Source of the DNA: Gimesia aquarii
GTDB lineage: Bacteria; Planctomycetota; Planctomycetia; Planctomycetales; Planctomycetaceae
NCBI RefSeq assembly: GCF_007748175.1
Contig: NZ_CP037422.1
Span: 3,168,020 to 3,232,019, forward strand
Length of the DNA stretch: 64,000 bases
Direction: 5' to 3'
Position 1 is the first letter of the stretch; every line of letters begins with the position of its first letter. This document shows, piece after piece, positions 41,201-49,403 of this stretch. The notes under the pieces are model-generated. The model saw only the letters and a list, made by a program, of their open reading frames with translations, had not been told where the DNA came from and made no database searches. The translations under genes and the position numbers were made by a program.

Positions 41201-41271
41201 CCATCGATTCAGAAGGAAGAATGATTGTCTCATTGGAAAATGGGCAACTCTGTTGTTTTCACAAAGAATGA
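38251..41271 (+). CDS. Secreted PQQ-type beta-propeller protein with methyltransferase-like N-terminal region
   Basis: 1006 aa with a signal peptide (cleavage likely after LLAETP) and GAGGA upstream of the ATG at 38251. Residues about 45-160 resemble a degenerate SAM-methyltransferase fold: CVVLGLPQVDKASFVVEL, then a hydrophobic strand ADVIFVQ and LLRVLRPQGIAFLSD. Two large beta-propeller regions follow, with many PQQ-like blade motifs (for example YNGTILWKRKLPEG, NPANKKILWHFREKD, DMQGKLIWKRYTG, AKTGKPLWSFRVAP, NEGTDLWTHKLP). PQQ cofactor binding is not proven by these motifs. The fusion recurs in planctomycetes as far as I know; role unknown. No neighbour gives a clear function. Confidence 0.82.
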   Translation: MNRTKICSLFLIYCLCLVIHTPLLAETPKNKHTVSSDTDASLKKLKSNKGLCVVLGLPQVDKASFVVELVQNTNLQVYFQSESQAEVAQVRRLSDEAGLLGQRIFADRGTKNAIALASNLADVIFVQKTAGNWDSKTELLRVLRPQGIAFLSDSKITKPVPKGNDYWDHPYHRPDNNPQSTDQNARSPYRTQFLANPKFSPMPEISVAAGGKVYKAFGHIAHKENQNAILNTLMCINAYNGTILWKRKLPEGFMIHRNTMIGTEDALYMADNESCKIIDSETGKIRDEIVIDEKMADGPVWKWMGMQNGTLYALIGNKEVQVDTKKSARRGLGHWPWGMWKGHDYSDPKNAFGFGRTFVAINPANKKILWHFREKDYIDSRGVCMKNDNIYYYCPDKFLACLNIKNGKQVWKNDDKKLLASIGSNQKAQHYVTGYATTTYLKCSDDYLFFAGPQRLHLVTASAADGYWLWEKEHGNLQLVLRDDGIYAAGPKETGMKLDYATGEKIASLPTRRACTRATGSVDSIFFRTSGGTVRLETDSHTAQHIAPMRPPCQDGVIVSNGLLYWGPWMCGCQLSLYGHICLGPEKNSSTPSAQTPPRRVTYTSKLSDVESLSVQNDDWPVFRGDNRQSSTTKSPIPMKSKLAWTAQVTKSSLPTAPIVAGEMIFVGDRNGVISAFDMQGKLIWKRYTGGAIYYPPTVNNHRLFVGSADGRVYAYEAKTGKPLWSFRVAPHQRLIPVYGKLISTWPVAGGVVVQDDTVYAVAGIAHFDGTHVVALNSITGELKQENNSSGALSQEVNSGISLQGSLYIEEDELRFLAGGVYETARYDLKTLKCLNSPSTEVRSQYRTAFYPYYPGYGKYLSIEHMLNDRRELVHDASYEGSVFTNLTLKEALPPGAPKAKKEAARWLSMRARRTGQAYKRKNLWEDQKQRRFTSFIVSPETLLVAGHPDSKPESPFLTAININEGTDLWTHKLPALAVKGGTAIDSEGRMIVSLENGQLCCFHKE

Positions 41272-41396
41272 TTCCTATTTGGTATCAATGTTTAAAAATG
41301 ACTTTCTGCTGAAATGAAAATCAGGTACTTTAGAAAAGACAAAATGATCGCGTCCTCATAAAGCCTCAATTTTTGATTCACTGAAGTTTGATACCA

Positions 41397-42449
41397 ATGA
41401 CAGCCCGTACCCAATTTTATCTGCTCGGAAATCACAGCCATCTGTCTGATAGCTTGAATAAACTCTCTGATTACAATTGTACTAAACTCGAAAATCAAAC
41501 TCTCGAAAACCTTCAACCGGATGAGATCGTTTCCCTCTTTGAAGAATCTTCTTCAGAATATGTCGGATTTATAGAACAACCAGAGTTAATTGATCAGGCC
41601 CAACTCAATCAGATCAAAAACTTTGAGTTAAAAAGAGATCAGACAGGAGCCTGCTTTCTTCCTTTCAGTTCTGCAGAACTATTTACACAATCATATGAAA
41701 TTCTCTCTCCACTAGCAGTGCTTCTTGCCATGAATCCTTTTCGGCACGCAATCGTGCTGATGCATAAATCGACATTTTTAAGCTTGAAAGAAATTCCCAA
41801 CTCTAAAGACCTACTTTGGCATTCATTGATTCTCATGGCGCAAGCAGGAATTAAAAATCAGCTAATTGCTGCCCCAGCTCTCGATGTAGGTAGAAAATTA
41901 CCATTTCCTTTACCTCAGTTAGCTCCAGATTATCCTGGATATGATCGCGACTGGTTGCTTCATTTGATACGCGATTATCAACCTGCTCAGGACTTGCCGT
42001 CGGTTTCTTCTCAAGCGGACGCGATCGCTCTGAAAGCGGGATTACTCTGCATCCACGACTATCTTGAGGAAAGTCATCAGCTCTCACAATCAGTTGAGCA
42101 CGAGGGTCCACACCGCTCGGGAGATTATTGGCATCACATAATGCACCGTCGTGAACCAGATTACTCCAATGCTAAATATTGGAGCAGGGCTGTGGGTCAT
42201 CACCCCTTACATGCGGTCTTACCTGAAACTGTAGAGCCTCTGTTTGATCAGTTCCATAGCCCGGTTGTTGCTAACTGGAAAAACCAGTTATTGCAAAGTG
42301 AACACTGGTCTCTCAATTCCTTTGTTGATTGTTGTGCTGAATGTGAATCAAATCAGAATTCGGAACTGAACGACTTGGCTCAAAATATTCAATGGATCGA
42401 AATGCAACTCCTGCTACAGAAAACATCCCTAGATGCCACAACAGGTTAA
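41397..42449 (+). CDS. Conserved hypothetical protein (planctomycete type)
   Basis: The ATG at 41397 is preferred over a TTG nine bases upstream. 350 aa, no signal peptide or clear membrane span, so probably cytoplasmic. I recognise no named domain. A dense His/Arg/Glu/Trp segment near residues 235-265 (GDYWHHIMHRREPDYSNAKY, then WSRAVGHHP) looks like a conserved core and could bind metal or a cofactor. A separate Cys-rich motif FVDCCAECES lies near the C-terminus. It follows the PQQ-type gene by 125 bp on the same strand. Confidence 0.75.
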   Translation: MTARTQFYLLGNHSHLSDSLNKLSDYNCTKLENQTLENLQPDEIVSLFEESSSEYVGFIEQPELIDQAQLNQIKNFELKRDQTGACFLPFSSAELFTQSYEILSPLAVLLAMNPFRHAIVLMHKSTFLSLKEIPNSKDLLWHSLILMAQAGIKNQLIAAPALDVGRKLPFPLPQLAPDYPGYDRDWLLHLIRDYQPAQDLPSVSSQADAIALKAGLLCIHDYLEESHQLSQSVEHEGPHRSGDYWHHIMHRREPDYSNAKYWSRAVGHHPLHAVLPETVEPLFDQFHSPVVANWKNQLLQSEHWSLNSFVDCCAECESNQNSELNDLAQNIQWIEMQLLLQKTSLDATTG

Positions 42450-42838
42450 GTTCAAGCGAGAAATCAGATATTTTGAGAGTCTTAATGCGGAAATACTTCC
42501 GTTTTTTCAATCATTGCTGTTCATAATGACAAATCACAGGAATTGCATAGCTAAATTCTGTTGACAGCCACGTTTGCGCGGTTATGATTTATGTACTTAC
42601 CGCTCAATCCTCCTGCGACTCCTGCGGGCAAACCGAGTGGATATCCATCCATGGGATTTCCTTCGAGATATATTTTCGCAGGGACTATCAGACAGGAATG
42701 ACAACATTCCTTTTGATCTATTCCTCAGCATCGGCAGAGCATACCTTTTCAGGAATATCCCATTTATCTGGTATTCATTTTATCGGTGACGTCTTTGTCA
42801 ATTACCATTTCACTGAAAAAACCTGGTTGCTCGAGTAG
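42450..42838. other. Intergenic region upstream of tatA
   Basis: 389 bp without a gene I can support. Short open frames at 42574-42789 and 42584-42838 (+) have no ribosome binding site or family character and are rejected. No clear terminator or promoter seen. Confidence 0.5.
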
Positions 42839-43090
42839 ATGTCAATACTCGATGATTTCACCATAGTTAATGGGATAATTAGTATGTTTGGCTTTCCTGG
42901 CTGGATTGAAATTACGATCATTTTAGGAATTATCTTGCTCCTCTTTGGTAAGCGTTTACCTGGAGCTATGAATTCTCTTGGAAAAAGTATCGTAGAGTTC
43001 AAAAAAGGTGCACGGGAAGTTTCAGAAGAAGATGAAAAACCTTCTAAAATGGAGGCCCCAGACTCTGAACAGGACAATCAATCAAGCTAA
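42839..43090 (+). CDS. tatA: Sec-independent translocase subunit TatA/TatE, copy 1
   Basis: 83 aa. One N-terminal membrane helix (WIEITIILGIILLLFG) is followed by the TatA hinge and amphipathic helix KRLPGAMNSLGKSIVEFKKG and an acidic tail. TatA oligomers form the pore that exports folded proteins with twin-arginine signals. An ATG at 42884 (MFGFPGW) would give a more classical short N-terminus; 42839 is kept because the second copy has a comparable extension. A second tatA starts 127 bp downstream; tatC is not in the window. Confidence 0.85.
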   Translation: MSILDDFTIVNGIISMFGFPGWIEITIILGIILLLFGKRLPGAMNSLGKSIVEFKKGAREVSEEDEKPSKMEAPDSEQDNQSS

Positions 43091-43217
43091 AATATCAAAC
43101 TGAATGATAATGACACTGAACTCTTATTAATCGCATTGGAAAAGAAACAAGGCTCAAAGGGCTCGCTCTTTTTGGTAAAGAAATCCCTGAAACCTTATTA
43201 TAAAAAGAGGTGAAACA

Positions 43218-43547
43218 ATGTTTCAAACTATCACACACATAACTGCCGTTCCTGCGATTTTTGGAATGCCCGGTGGATATGAGATGATCATCGTCGGAAT
43301 TATTGCGCTTCTCTTATTCGGTAAACGCTTACCGGAAGTGGCACGTAGCCTGGGGAAGGGGATTGTGGAATTTAAGAAAGGCGTCAGCGGAATTGAAGAT
43401 GAGGTAAATCAAGCCTCTTACTCACAATCACAGACAGAAACCCCTCGACCTACACCTGAGGAACATTCTGAGGAATTTACAGCGCCGAAATTTGAAGTGC
43501 CCACATCAGAACCAACTACTGAGAAGAATTCCGAACAGCAGTCATAA
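43218..43547 (+). CDS. tatA: Sec-independent translocase subunit TatA/TatE, copy 2
   Basis: 109 aa with GAGGTG 6 nt before the ATG. The same plan as copy 1: a short N-terminal extension, membrane helix (YEMIIVGIIALLLFG), then KRLPEVARSLGKGIVEFKKG. The acidic, Pro/Glu/Thr-rich tail is longer than in copy 1. The shared GKRLP-SLGK-IVEFKKG core suggests a local duplication followed by divergence; the two may act as TatA- and TatB/E-like partners. Confidence 0.88.
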   Translation: MFQTITHITAVPAIFGMPGGYEMIIVGIIALLLFGKRLPEVARSLGKGIVEFKKGVSGIEDEVNQASYSQSQTETPRPTPEEHSEEFTAPKFEVPTSEPTTEKNSEQQS

Positions 43548-43586
43548 GCATTACCAGCTTTTAATGCTAAACCAAATCAGTCTGAA

Positions 43587-45215
43587 TTAATAGGGGGCTT
43601 TACTGCTCATCACTTCGACATCAACAATTCGTCCTGAGGGCTTCGTTAAGTCAACAATGATGGGTTGAGGTGTAACCACTTCGGAGAGATTTCCGGCTGC
43701 ATCGCGTGCAACGACCTGTAGATAAAACTTGGATGGATTACCTTGCTTAACAGACCAGGTAAACCGTCCTAAATCTTCCTGCCATTCTACAATGGGCTCC
43801 CATGGTCCCTGCGGTTGAGTAGAAAAATTGATAGAGATCGGTTTTTCGGCTGGATTCAATTCGTTTACTGTCCAGGAAATGGTTACTTTGTTTCCTTCCC
43901 CACCCAGTCCCTGTTTTACTGGATTTAATTTGATTGTGGGGGCAGTTCGATCAACGGCAACCACAACATCAGGCTTTTCACCGGACTTGGGTAGGGCATC
44001 TGCCAATCCGACACCACTGCGAACACGCAACGCAAATCCATAAACTCCGTCATGAGGAACCTCCACAAGAAATGGGCTCTTCTTGTCAGGATCTTCTCCA
44101 TACTTATACCACTTTTGACCATTATCTTCTGTAATATAAAGTTCAACTGCACCAACGCCTGATGGTCCTACTTCATCAATTTGAAAACCGATCTGAAAAT
44201 TTGTAGCGTTCACTATCTGCTTTCGTTCAGAAGACCATTTCTTCTCCTTTACGGGATATCGATTTTTAGCATACAGCGGACGTTTCTCCGGATCATCGGC
44301 GACATATTGTCCTTTGATCTGGTCAGGAATTGACTGCCCTCCAAGTGATGGTTCAGTCGATCCATCATTTTTAGGAAAGACATTGGGAAGTTGTTGATTT
44401 GCAAGTGGCGTTTGATTCTCAAACGAATCCGGCTGACTCGTCTGTAATGGCTGGGGCACATCAGAATAGGGAGTCAACGCTTCTGGTTTCGAAAATCCTG
44501 AACTACCCTGGGCAATTGGTTGATTAAAATCAGGTACATCTTGTTTAGGTTTTGGTACTGTACGGCTCGCAGCAGCTACTACACGGATCTGTTTTTGACT
44601 GGTCCCTACATTTGCAGCCCTGTCTTTGATTGATCCCCTCACCGCGACCACACCACCTTGGGAAATAGACCAGGTTGTTTGACCTTTACTATGTGGAGCC
44701 ACTATCACACGTTGCCAGTTCTGACTACCATTTTGAGCATATTCGAGAACCAATTTTGTTGGATCAAGATATTTATCGGTTGCGTTCCAAACGAGTTGTA
44801 CTTTTCCGGGAGAAACCTGCCTCAAATCCAAATCTAACTGGGGAGGCGTGGTATCGATTACAACACGTAATCCTGGTTCAAAAACTCTCCCTGAAGGATG
44901 AAGCTGATTATTGGAATCCAGAGTTCTGACTGAAAACCAGTATTCTCCATCCTGATTCGCCTCGAATGGAAACTTTCGAGCGGTAGGCGCAACGGATTTC
45001 ATATGATTCCAAGTCACCCCTCGATCGGTAGAAACATAGAGCCGGATTTCTCGAGCCCCCAAGCGTTCAATCTCAGCTTGATCATAGTGGTAGGGAATTC
45101 GAAACTGAGTCTTACTGGTATACACGGGCGCGGAAGAAACTGCTGCTGCCTGGGTTATAAAAGGAAAAAATCCATAGACCCAGCAACTGACCACCAGTAA
45201 TGTCACTCGTCTCAT
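43587..45215 (-). CDS. Secreted protein with duplicated Ig-like/fibronectin-like domains
   Basis: 542 aa with a signal peptide (hydrophobic LLVVSCWVYGFFPFI, cleavage near QAAA). GGGAGG lies upstream of the ATG on this strand. The N-terminal and C-terminal halves repeat the same plan: a strand motif RLYVSTDRGVTWNHMKS or ELYITEDNGQKWYKYGED, then DGEYWFSVRT or DGVYGFALRV, followed by an Ig-like segment opening with DTTPPQLDLD or DRTAPTIKLN and containing W-x-V/I-x-x-G motifs. A Pro/Gln/Asn-rich linker (about residues 215-310) separates them. Function unknown; possibly a surface or periplasmic binding protein. It is convergent with tatA copy 2 (39 bp). Confidence 0.8.
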   Translation of the reverse strand: MRRVTLLVVSCWVYGFFPFITQAAAVSSAPVYTSKTQFRIPYHYDQAEIERLGAREIRLYVSTDRGVTWNHMKSVAPTARKFPFEANQDGEYWFSVRTLDSNNQLHPSGRVFEPGLRVVIDTTPPQLDLDLRQVSPGKVQLVWNATDKYLDPTKLVLEYAQNGSQNWQRVIVAPHSKGQTTWSISQGGVVAVRGSIKDRAANVGTSQKQIRVVAAASRTVPKPKQDVPDFNQPIAQGSSGFSKPEALTPYSDVPQPLQTSQPDSFENQTPLANQQLPNVFPKNDGSTEPSLGGQSIPDQIKGQYVADDPEKRPLYAKNRYPVKEKKWSSERKQIVNATNFQIGFQIDEVGPSGVGAVELYITEDNGQKWYKYGEDPDKKSPFLVEVPHDGVYGFALRVRSGVGLADALPKSGEKPDVVVAVDRTAPTIKLNPVKQGLGGEGNKVTISWTVNELNPAEKPISINFSTQPQGPWEPIVEWQEDLGRFTWSVKQGNPSKFYLQVVARDAAGNLSEVVTPQPIIVDLTKPSGRIVDVEVMSSKAPY

Positions 45216-45636
45216 GCCAAAACACCTCCCTACCTGGACAACATAAATAATAAAATGATCCAGGCTTGGAGCCCCTCCTGAGAAGTTGGAAATCAGTCAA
45301 TAGCCAATGCGAACGGATAAGAGAGCCTGCACTCCCATAAGCCGGAACTCGGGCGAGTAAACGGAATATCGACTATCTAGGCATATCGTCAAATGAGTTC
45401 GTATGACTTGAGAGGATCTTTCTGGTTAAAACAGTAGGGTAGTTGAAGGAAATCTTCCCTGTATTGAGTAACAGCAAGATCAATATGATGCAAACGATTC
45501 AGCTGAATAAGGGTGCTTTAGCAGTCTCTACTGAATGCCTAATACTTAGAACAATAAATACAATCTATAAATACATTTACGAAGAAATATACAACCAGAT
45601 AAATGCACGTATCACCCTAGAGAGAATACTTAATGA
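45216..45636. other. Intergenic region between Ig-like protein and aldolase genes
   Basis: 421 bp. Immediately upstream of the Ig-like gene an inverted repeat CCTGGA...TCCAGG with about 20 nt between arms could form a leader hairpin. A short open frame at 45443-45640 on + lacks a ribosome binding site and coding character. Nothing else seen. Confidence 0.5.
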
Positions 45637-46284
45637 CTAGTTTTTGCGTATCTCTTTGATCTTATTCATGTATTCAGTAGTTAAATTCTGAATTCCCTCC
45701 AGGTCTCCTGCTTCAACCATCTGTTTTGTGACAAGGGAACTTCCTAAACCAACTGCACATGCTCCTGCCTGGAGATAGGCCGGTATTGTTTCTAAATCGA
45801 CTCCTCCAGTAGGCATCAGCGGAATTTGAGGCAGAGGACCATGTAATGCTTTGAGATATTCAGGCCCCCCCACAAACGCAGGAAACACTTTAATAATGTC
45901 AGCACCCGCTTCCCAGGCTGTAAGCGCTTCTGTCGGAGTCAAAGCCCCCGTCATAATCAGTTTGTCGTAACGATTACATAACTCAATGACATCGGTGTTA
46001 ACCGTAGGAGTTACAATAAACTCCGCTCCGGCAAGAATTGCAGCACGAGCAGTCTCTGAATCAAGCACAGTCCCTGCACCTAAGAGAATCCGGTCTCCTA
46101 ATTCCTGCTTCACCTGAGACAGGATGTCGAGAACTCCCGGAACTGTAAAAGTCACTTCGATCACATCCAAACCACCAGCATAGACTGCTTTTGAGACATC
46201 AACCAGTAACTCACCTGATTTTGCACGAATTATGGCAACGGCACCACGATCAATAACCTGAGAGAAAGCCGTGTGTCGACTCAT
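45637..46284 (-). CDS. eda: KDPG/KHG aldolase
   Basis: 215 aa. Class I aldolase of the Entner-Doudoroff pathway; it splits 2-keto-3-deoxy-6-phosphogluconate to pyruvate and glyceraldehyde 3-phosphate and can act on 4-hydroxy-2-oxoglutarate. The Schiff-base lysine is K132 in DIIKVFPA and the catalytic glutamate E43 in VIEVTFTVP, matching E. coli K133 and E45. The phosphate/pyruvate-site motifs GAGTVLD, TPTVN and MPTGGV are present. The 6-phosphogluconate dehydratase gene is not in the window. It is followed upstream (same strand) by a small unknown gene 49 bp away. Confidence 0.93.
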   Translation of the reverse strand: MSRHTAFSQVIDRGAVAIIRAKSGELLVDVSKAVYAGGLDVIEVTFTVPGVLDILSQVKQELGDRILLGAGTVLDSETARAAILAGAEFIVTPTVNTDVIELCNRYDKLIMTGALTPTEALTAWEAGADIIKVFPAFVGGPEYLKALHGPLPQIPLMPTGGVDLETIPAYLQAGACAVGLGSSLVTKQMVEAGDLEGIQNLTTEYMNKIKEIRKN

Positions 46285-46333
46285 AAGAAGATTACCTTTT
46301 TCTATTATTAACGACAGCGTCGATATTCATCAG

Positions 46334-46819
46334 TTATGTTTGAAACGAAAATTGTTCAGCAAATTCTAAAATCCATAAGTCCACCAAGTCCTGAAATGAC
46401 TGCATATCAACTTCAGCGATGAATTGATAATGAGAACGATTATAAGTCTCTTTATTTCGGATTGTGGCCTTAGCAACCAATTCAATGATATGAGTATCCG
46501 TAAATGGTCTGACTACCATTTCCAAACGGCTATAAAGACTTTGCGCCCTTTGCTTCGATCCGATGCTGACATCATCACGAGTGATTCTTGATCCCCAGCC
46601 ATCTTCTTCCATTAGTGTTTTAAATTGGAATCCAGGAAAATGATCGGTTAGTTTCTTCAGACAATCATCAATGTGGTCTGTTAGTTCCAGTCGGTATTTC
46701 AAATGCAGATTCCGAAATTCTTCTTCCGTCATCTTCTTGCCGACTTCCTGTTGTAATTCTTCATCTTTGGCTGCACGCCCTTTATTGATGGCATGCTGAA
46801 GACGTTTATTAAAGTCCAT
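46334..46819 (-). CDS. Conserved hypothetical protein
   Basis: 161 aa with GAGGA six nt before the ATG, so the start is firm. No signal peptide or membrane span. The N-terminal half is rich in Lys/Glu and probably helical (EELQQEVGKKMTEEEFRNLH); the C-terminal half is beta-rich (RLEMVVRPFTDTHIIELVAK, SHYQFIAEV). No named family recognised. It may be co-transcribed with eda, which starts 49 bp further on. Confidence 0.75.
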   Translation of the reverse strand: MDFNKRLQHAINKGRAAKDEELQQEVGKKMTEEEFRNLHLKYRLELTDHIDDCLKKLTDHFPGFQFKTLMEEDGWGSRITRDDVSIGSKQRAQSLYSRLEMVVRPFTDTHIIELVAKATIRNKETYNRSHYQFIAEVDMQSFQDLVDLWILEFAEQFSFQT

Positions 46820-47482
46820 CCAAAATCCTCAGTAAAATTGAGCGTATGCTGCTGGTTCGATTGTCACAAACTCTACTCAGAAGGTATGAATCATGGTAGT
46901 TTAAGAATCGATCATAAAAATGAGCAGTCGGGGATGCAAGGTATGCTACTACTCGCATGTCAATTCTGTCAGTCTGTTATGAATCAGCCAATTAAATTAA
47001 TAGTCCGATTTTGTGCTTCGGTAACATCAACAATGTAAGCTTTACTTTTTTCAGGGTCCGAAAGTACATTTCTCGCTAATATGAAACCAATTCACATTTT
47101 TTCTATTTTCTGTGAGATGATCACTCATCAACGAACTTGATTTAAGTGATTTTCAACGGAATCCAGTTGTTTTTACCGTATCCCATGCAAAAATAATCTA
47201 TTATGTCAACACCAAATCAGACGCTGGCAATCTTTGTATTCCATCATATTTTACAAATTTTTGGCGCGAGATATGCTAAATATTCCCGTATACTAATACA
47301 AGTCTTTAATACTCAGGAGGACTTGCCTCAAACTTGACTGTACCCAATAATAAACGATATGCCAGAAACGAGATTGGGATCAGCAGTGAGGTAAGTTCAA
47401 AAGAGGATTGTTTTCGTAGCGAAACAATTTAGGGATTCGTATTAGGAAAGGCAGGGAGAAAATACTTTCTGCTTACTTTAAA
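46820..47482. other. Large intergenic region
   Basis: 663 bp between divergent genes. A TATACT at 47289-47294 and an AGGAGG at 47315-47320 stand out, but the only open frame after the AGGAGG starts with TTG 13 nt later and has about 35 codons. A + frame at 46793-47038 overlaps the start of the neighbouring gene and is unconvincing. No clear structured RNA found by eye. Confidence 0.45.
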
Positions 47483-47803
47483 GTGATTCAACTTAATTTA
47501 ACTCTAGGAAATTTATCAGGAAAACAAAAGCTATTCAAGGAACTCTTTGAAGGTCAGGTTCTTGGGTGGATTTTAGCGGCTTTCATTATCAGTTTTTTGA
47601 TTTGGTTGACCGTAAGGATCGTAGGGCGTTTTCGGGAAAATGAGGATCGTCATGTTGATACATCTGAATTACTTCTACAATTCTCAGAAATGCGCCGAGA
47701 AGGTGACCTCACCGACGATGAATTCCGATCCATCAAAAAACGGCTTACTGACCTGCCCGATAAAGGTCTCAAAGAAAATGAAGCTACTGATCAAATAGAA
47801 TAG
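47483..47803 (+). CDS. Small membrane protein with SHOCT-like C-terminus
   Basis: 106 aa. GTG start by default, because no ATG lies upstream in frame and the next ATG would remove the membrane span; no strong ribosome binding site. One span (VLGWILAAFIISFLIWLTVR) is followed by a basic/acidic linker and a short helical motif LLQFSEMRREGDLTDDEFRS that resembles SHOCT domains. Function unknown. It precedes clpX by 218 bp and is probably not co-transcribed. Confidence 0.65.
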   Translation: MIQLNLTLGNLSGKQKLFKELFEGQVLGWILAAFIISFLIWLTVRIVGRFRENEDRHVDTSELLLQFSEMRREGDLTDDEFRSIKKRLTDLPDKGLKENEATDQIE

Positions 47804-48021
47804 TCCGATTAGAAAATTTGGACTGTTAGAATCTTATTATTCTTAATTGATTATCAAATGATCGTAAATTTACTCAATTGCCTCTTGTTAAGTTAAAGTA
47901 GATTCAACCTTTAGATTCATGTCGCAAGTTTTTTACATATCAAGTGATTTGCACGGAGGCAGAATCAAAACTCACTGGACGTTGAACGCCATTATTTAGT
48001 TGACACCGTTGAAGGGAAGCT

Positions 48022-49305
48022 ATGCCCACCGGACGAGATATCACCTCTGGAAAACGTAATTCTTCTGGGAAGAAAAATGCAAACTGTTCTTTTTGTAGAA
48101 AAAGTTATCGCGAAGTTGGCCCCTTAGTAGAGGGTCCAGACAACGCGTACATCTGCGGAGAATGTATTGAAGTATGTCAATCAATACTGGAACAAGAGCA
48201 TCGACGTAGAGGAACTACAAAGAAACTCTTTAAGAATGTTCCTACACCTCGCGAAATTGTAACTCACTTGAATGATTACGTCATTGGTCAGGAACGAGCC
48301 AAAAAAATCATGGCTGTTGCTGTGCACAACCATTATAAGAGACTCATGCATGCCGAAGATGATAGTTCGGAAGTCGAACTTGATAAATCCAATATCCTCC
48401 TGATTGGACCAACAGGATCCGGGAAGACATTGCTGGCAAAAAGCTTGGCGCGTTATCTCCAAGTTCCCTTTGCAATCGGAGATGCGACAACCCTTACGGA
48501 AGCTGGCTATGTTGGTGAAGATGTCGAAAACCTTTTATTGAAATTATTGCATGCTGCTGACTTTGATGTTGAAGCAGCACAAAGAGGAATTCTGTTTATT
48601 GACGAGATTGATAAGATCGGAAAAACGAGTCAGAATGTCTCAATTACACGTGATGTTTCAGGCGAAGGGGTCCAGCAGGCTTTACTTAAGATGCTGGAAG
48701 GAACTGTTGCCAACGTTCCTCCACAGGGAGGTCGTAAACACCCTGAGCAACAATATATTCAGTTAGACACGACCAATATTCTCTTTATCTGTGGCGGAAC
48801 GTTTGTAGGCCTGGAAGATATTGTAGGTAAACGTCTTGGTCGAAAAACGATCGGCTTTGGTCAGTCTGGCCAACAGAAAGAGCAGGAAAAGACGAAAAAC
48901 GAATTACTTGCTCACGCTTCAGTCGATGATGTCTTAGAATTCGGGCTGATACCAGAGCTTCTTGGACGTCTTCCCGTACTATCATCATTGGCCCAACTCG
49001 GCGAGGATGATCTGGTTAAGGTATTAACTGAGCCTAAAAACTCACTCGTGAAGCAGTTCCATAAATTCTTTGAAATGGAAAATGCAAAACTCGAATTCAC
49101 TGATGCGGCTCTTCATGAAATCGCATGTATTGCACAAAAGAAAAATACAGGGGCTCGAGGCTTACGCAGTGTTATCGAACAGGCAATGTTTGATATTATG
49201 TTTGAGCTTCCCGAACAAGAAGAGGGCAAAAAATATGTGGTCACACCTGAAGTCATCCAGGGAACAGAACAATTATTCCCCACGGATGATTCAGCAGCCG
49301 CATAG
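48022..49305 (+). CDS. clpX: ClpX, ATP-dependent unfoldase of the ClpXP protease
   Basis: 427 aa. ClpX unfolds tagged substrates and feeds them to ClpP. The N-terminal zinc-binding domain has C22, C25, C45 and C48. Walker A is GPTGSGKT (128-135), followed by the ClpX motif [13 protein letters not shown], Walker [10 protein letters not shown], the pore loop and sensor regions, and the IGF-type ClpP-binding loop (KTIGFGQSG). GAAGGGA precedes the ATG. clpP and tig, often next to clpX, are not adjacent. A strong intrinsic terminator follows, so the next three genes are a separate unit. Confidence 0.97.
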   Translation: MPTGRDITSGKRNSSGKKNANCSFCRKSYREVGPLVEGPDNAYICGECIEVCQSILEQEHRRRGTTKKLFKNVPTPREIVTHLNDYVIGQERAKKIMAVAVHNHYKRLMHAEDDSSEVELDKSNILLIGPTGSGKTLLAKSLARYLQVPFAIGDATTLTEAGYVGEDVENLLLKLLHAADFDVEAAQRGILFIDEIDKIGKTSQNVSITRDVSGEGVQQALLKMLEGTVANVPPQGGRKHPEQQYIQLDTTNILFICGGTFVGLEDIVGKRLGRKTIGFGQSGQQKEQEKTKNELLAHASVDDVLEFGLIPELLGRLPVLSSLAQLGEDDLVKVLTEPKNSLVKQFHKFFEMENAKLEFTDAALHEIACIAQKKNTGARGLRSVIEQAMFDIMFELPEQEEGKKYVVTPEVIQGTEQLFPTDDSAAA

Positions 49306-49354
49306 ACTTCCAGCCACCCAGTCCCTATAATTAATTCGAGAAATGATCACATTT

Positions 49355-49388
49355 CCCGCCGAAGTCTTTATCTTCGGCGGGTTTTCTT
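49355..49388 (+). terminator. Intrinsic terminator after clpX
   Basis: CCCGCCGAAG-TCTTTAT-CTTCGGCGGG forms a perfect 10-bp GC-rich stem with a 7-nt loop, followed by TTTTCTT. It lies 49 bp after the clpX stop and 16 bp before the FHA gene. Confidence 0.9.
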
Positions 49389-49403
49389 ACTTGTGGCTGA
49401 GTC

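Noticed and set aside
42574-42838. Two short + frames before tatA
   Set aside because: No ribosome binding site, no family match and overlapping each other in different frames.
45443-45640. Short + frame in the gap before the aldolase gene
   Set aside because: No ribosome binding site and it ends at the opposite gene's stop; composition is that of AT-rich intergenic DNA.
47315-47430. AGGAGG followed by a TTG frame of about 35 codons
   Set aside because: Spacing of 13 nt is long, the frame is short and nothing else supports translation.
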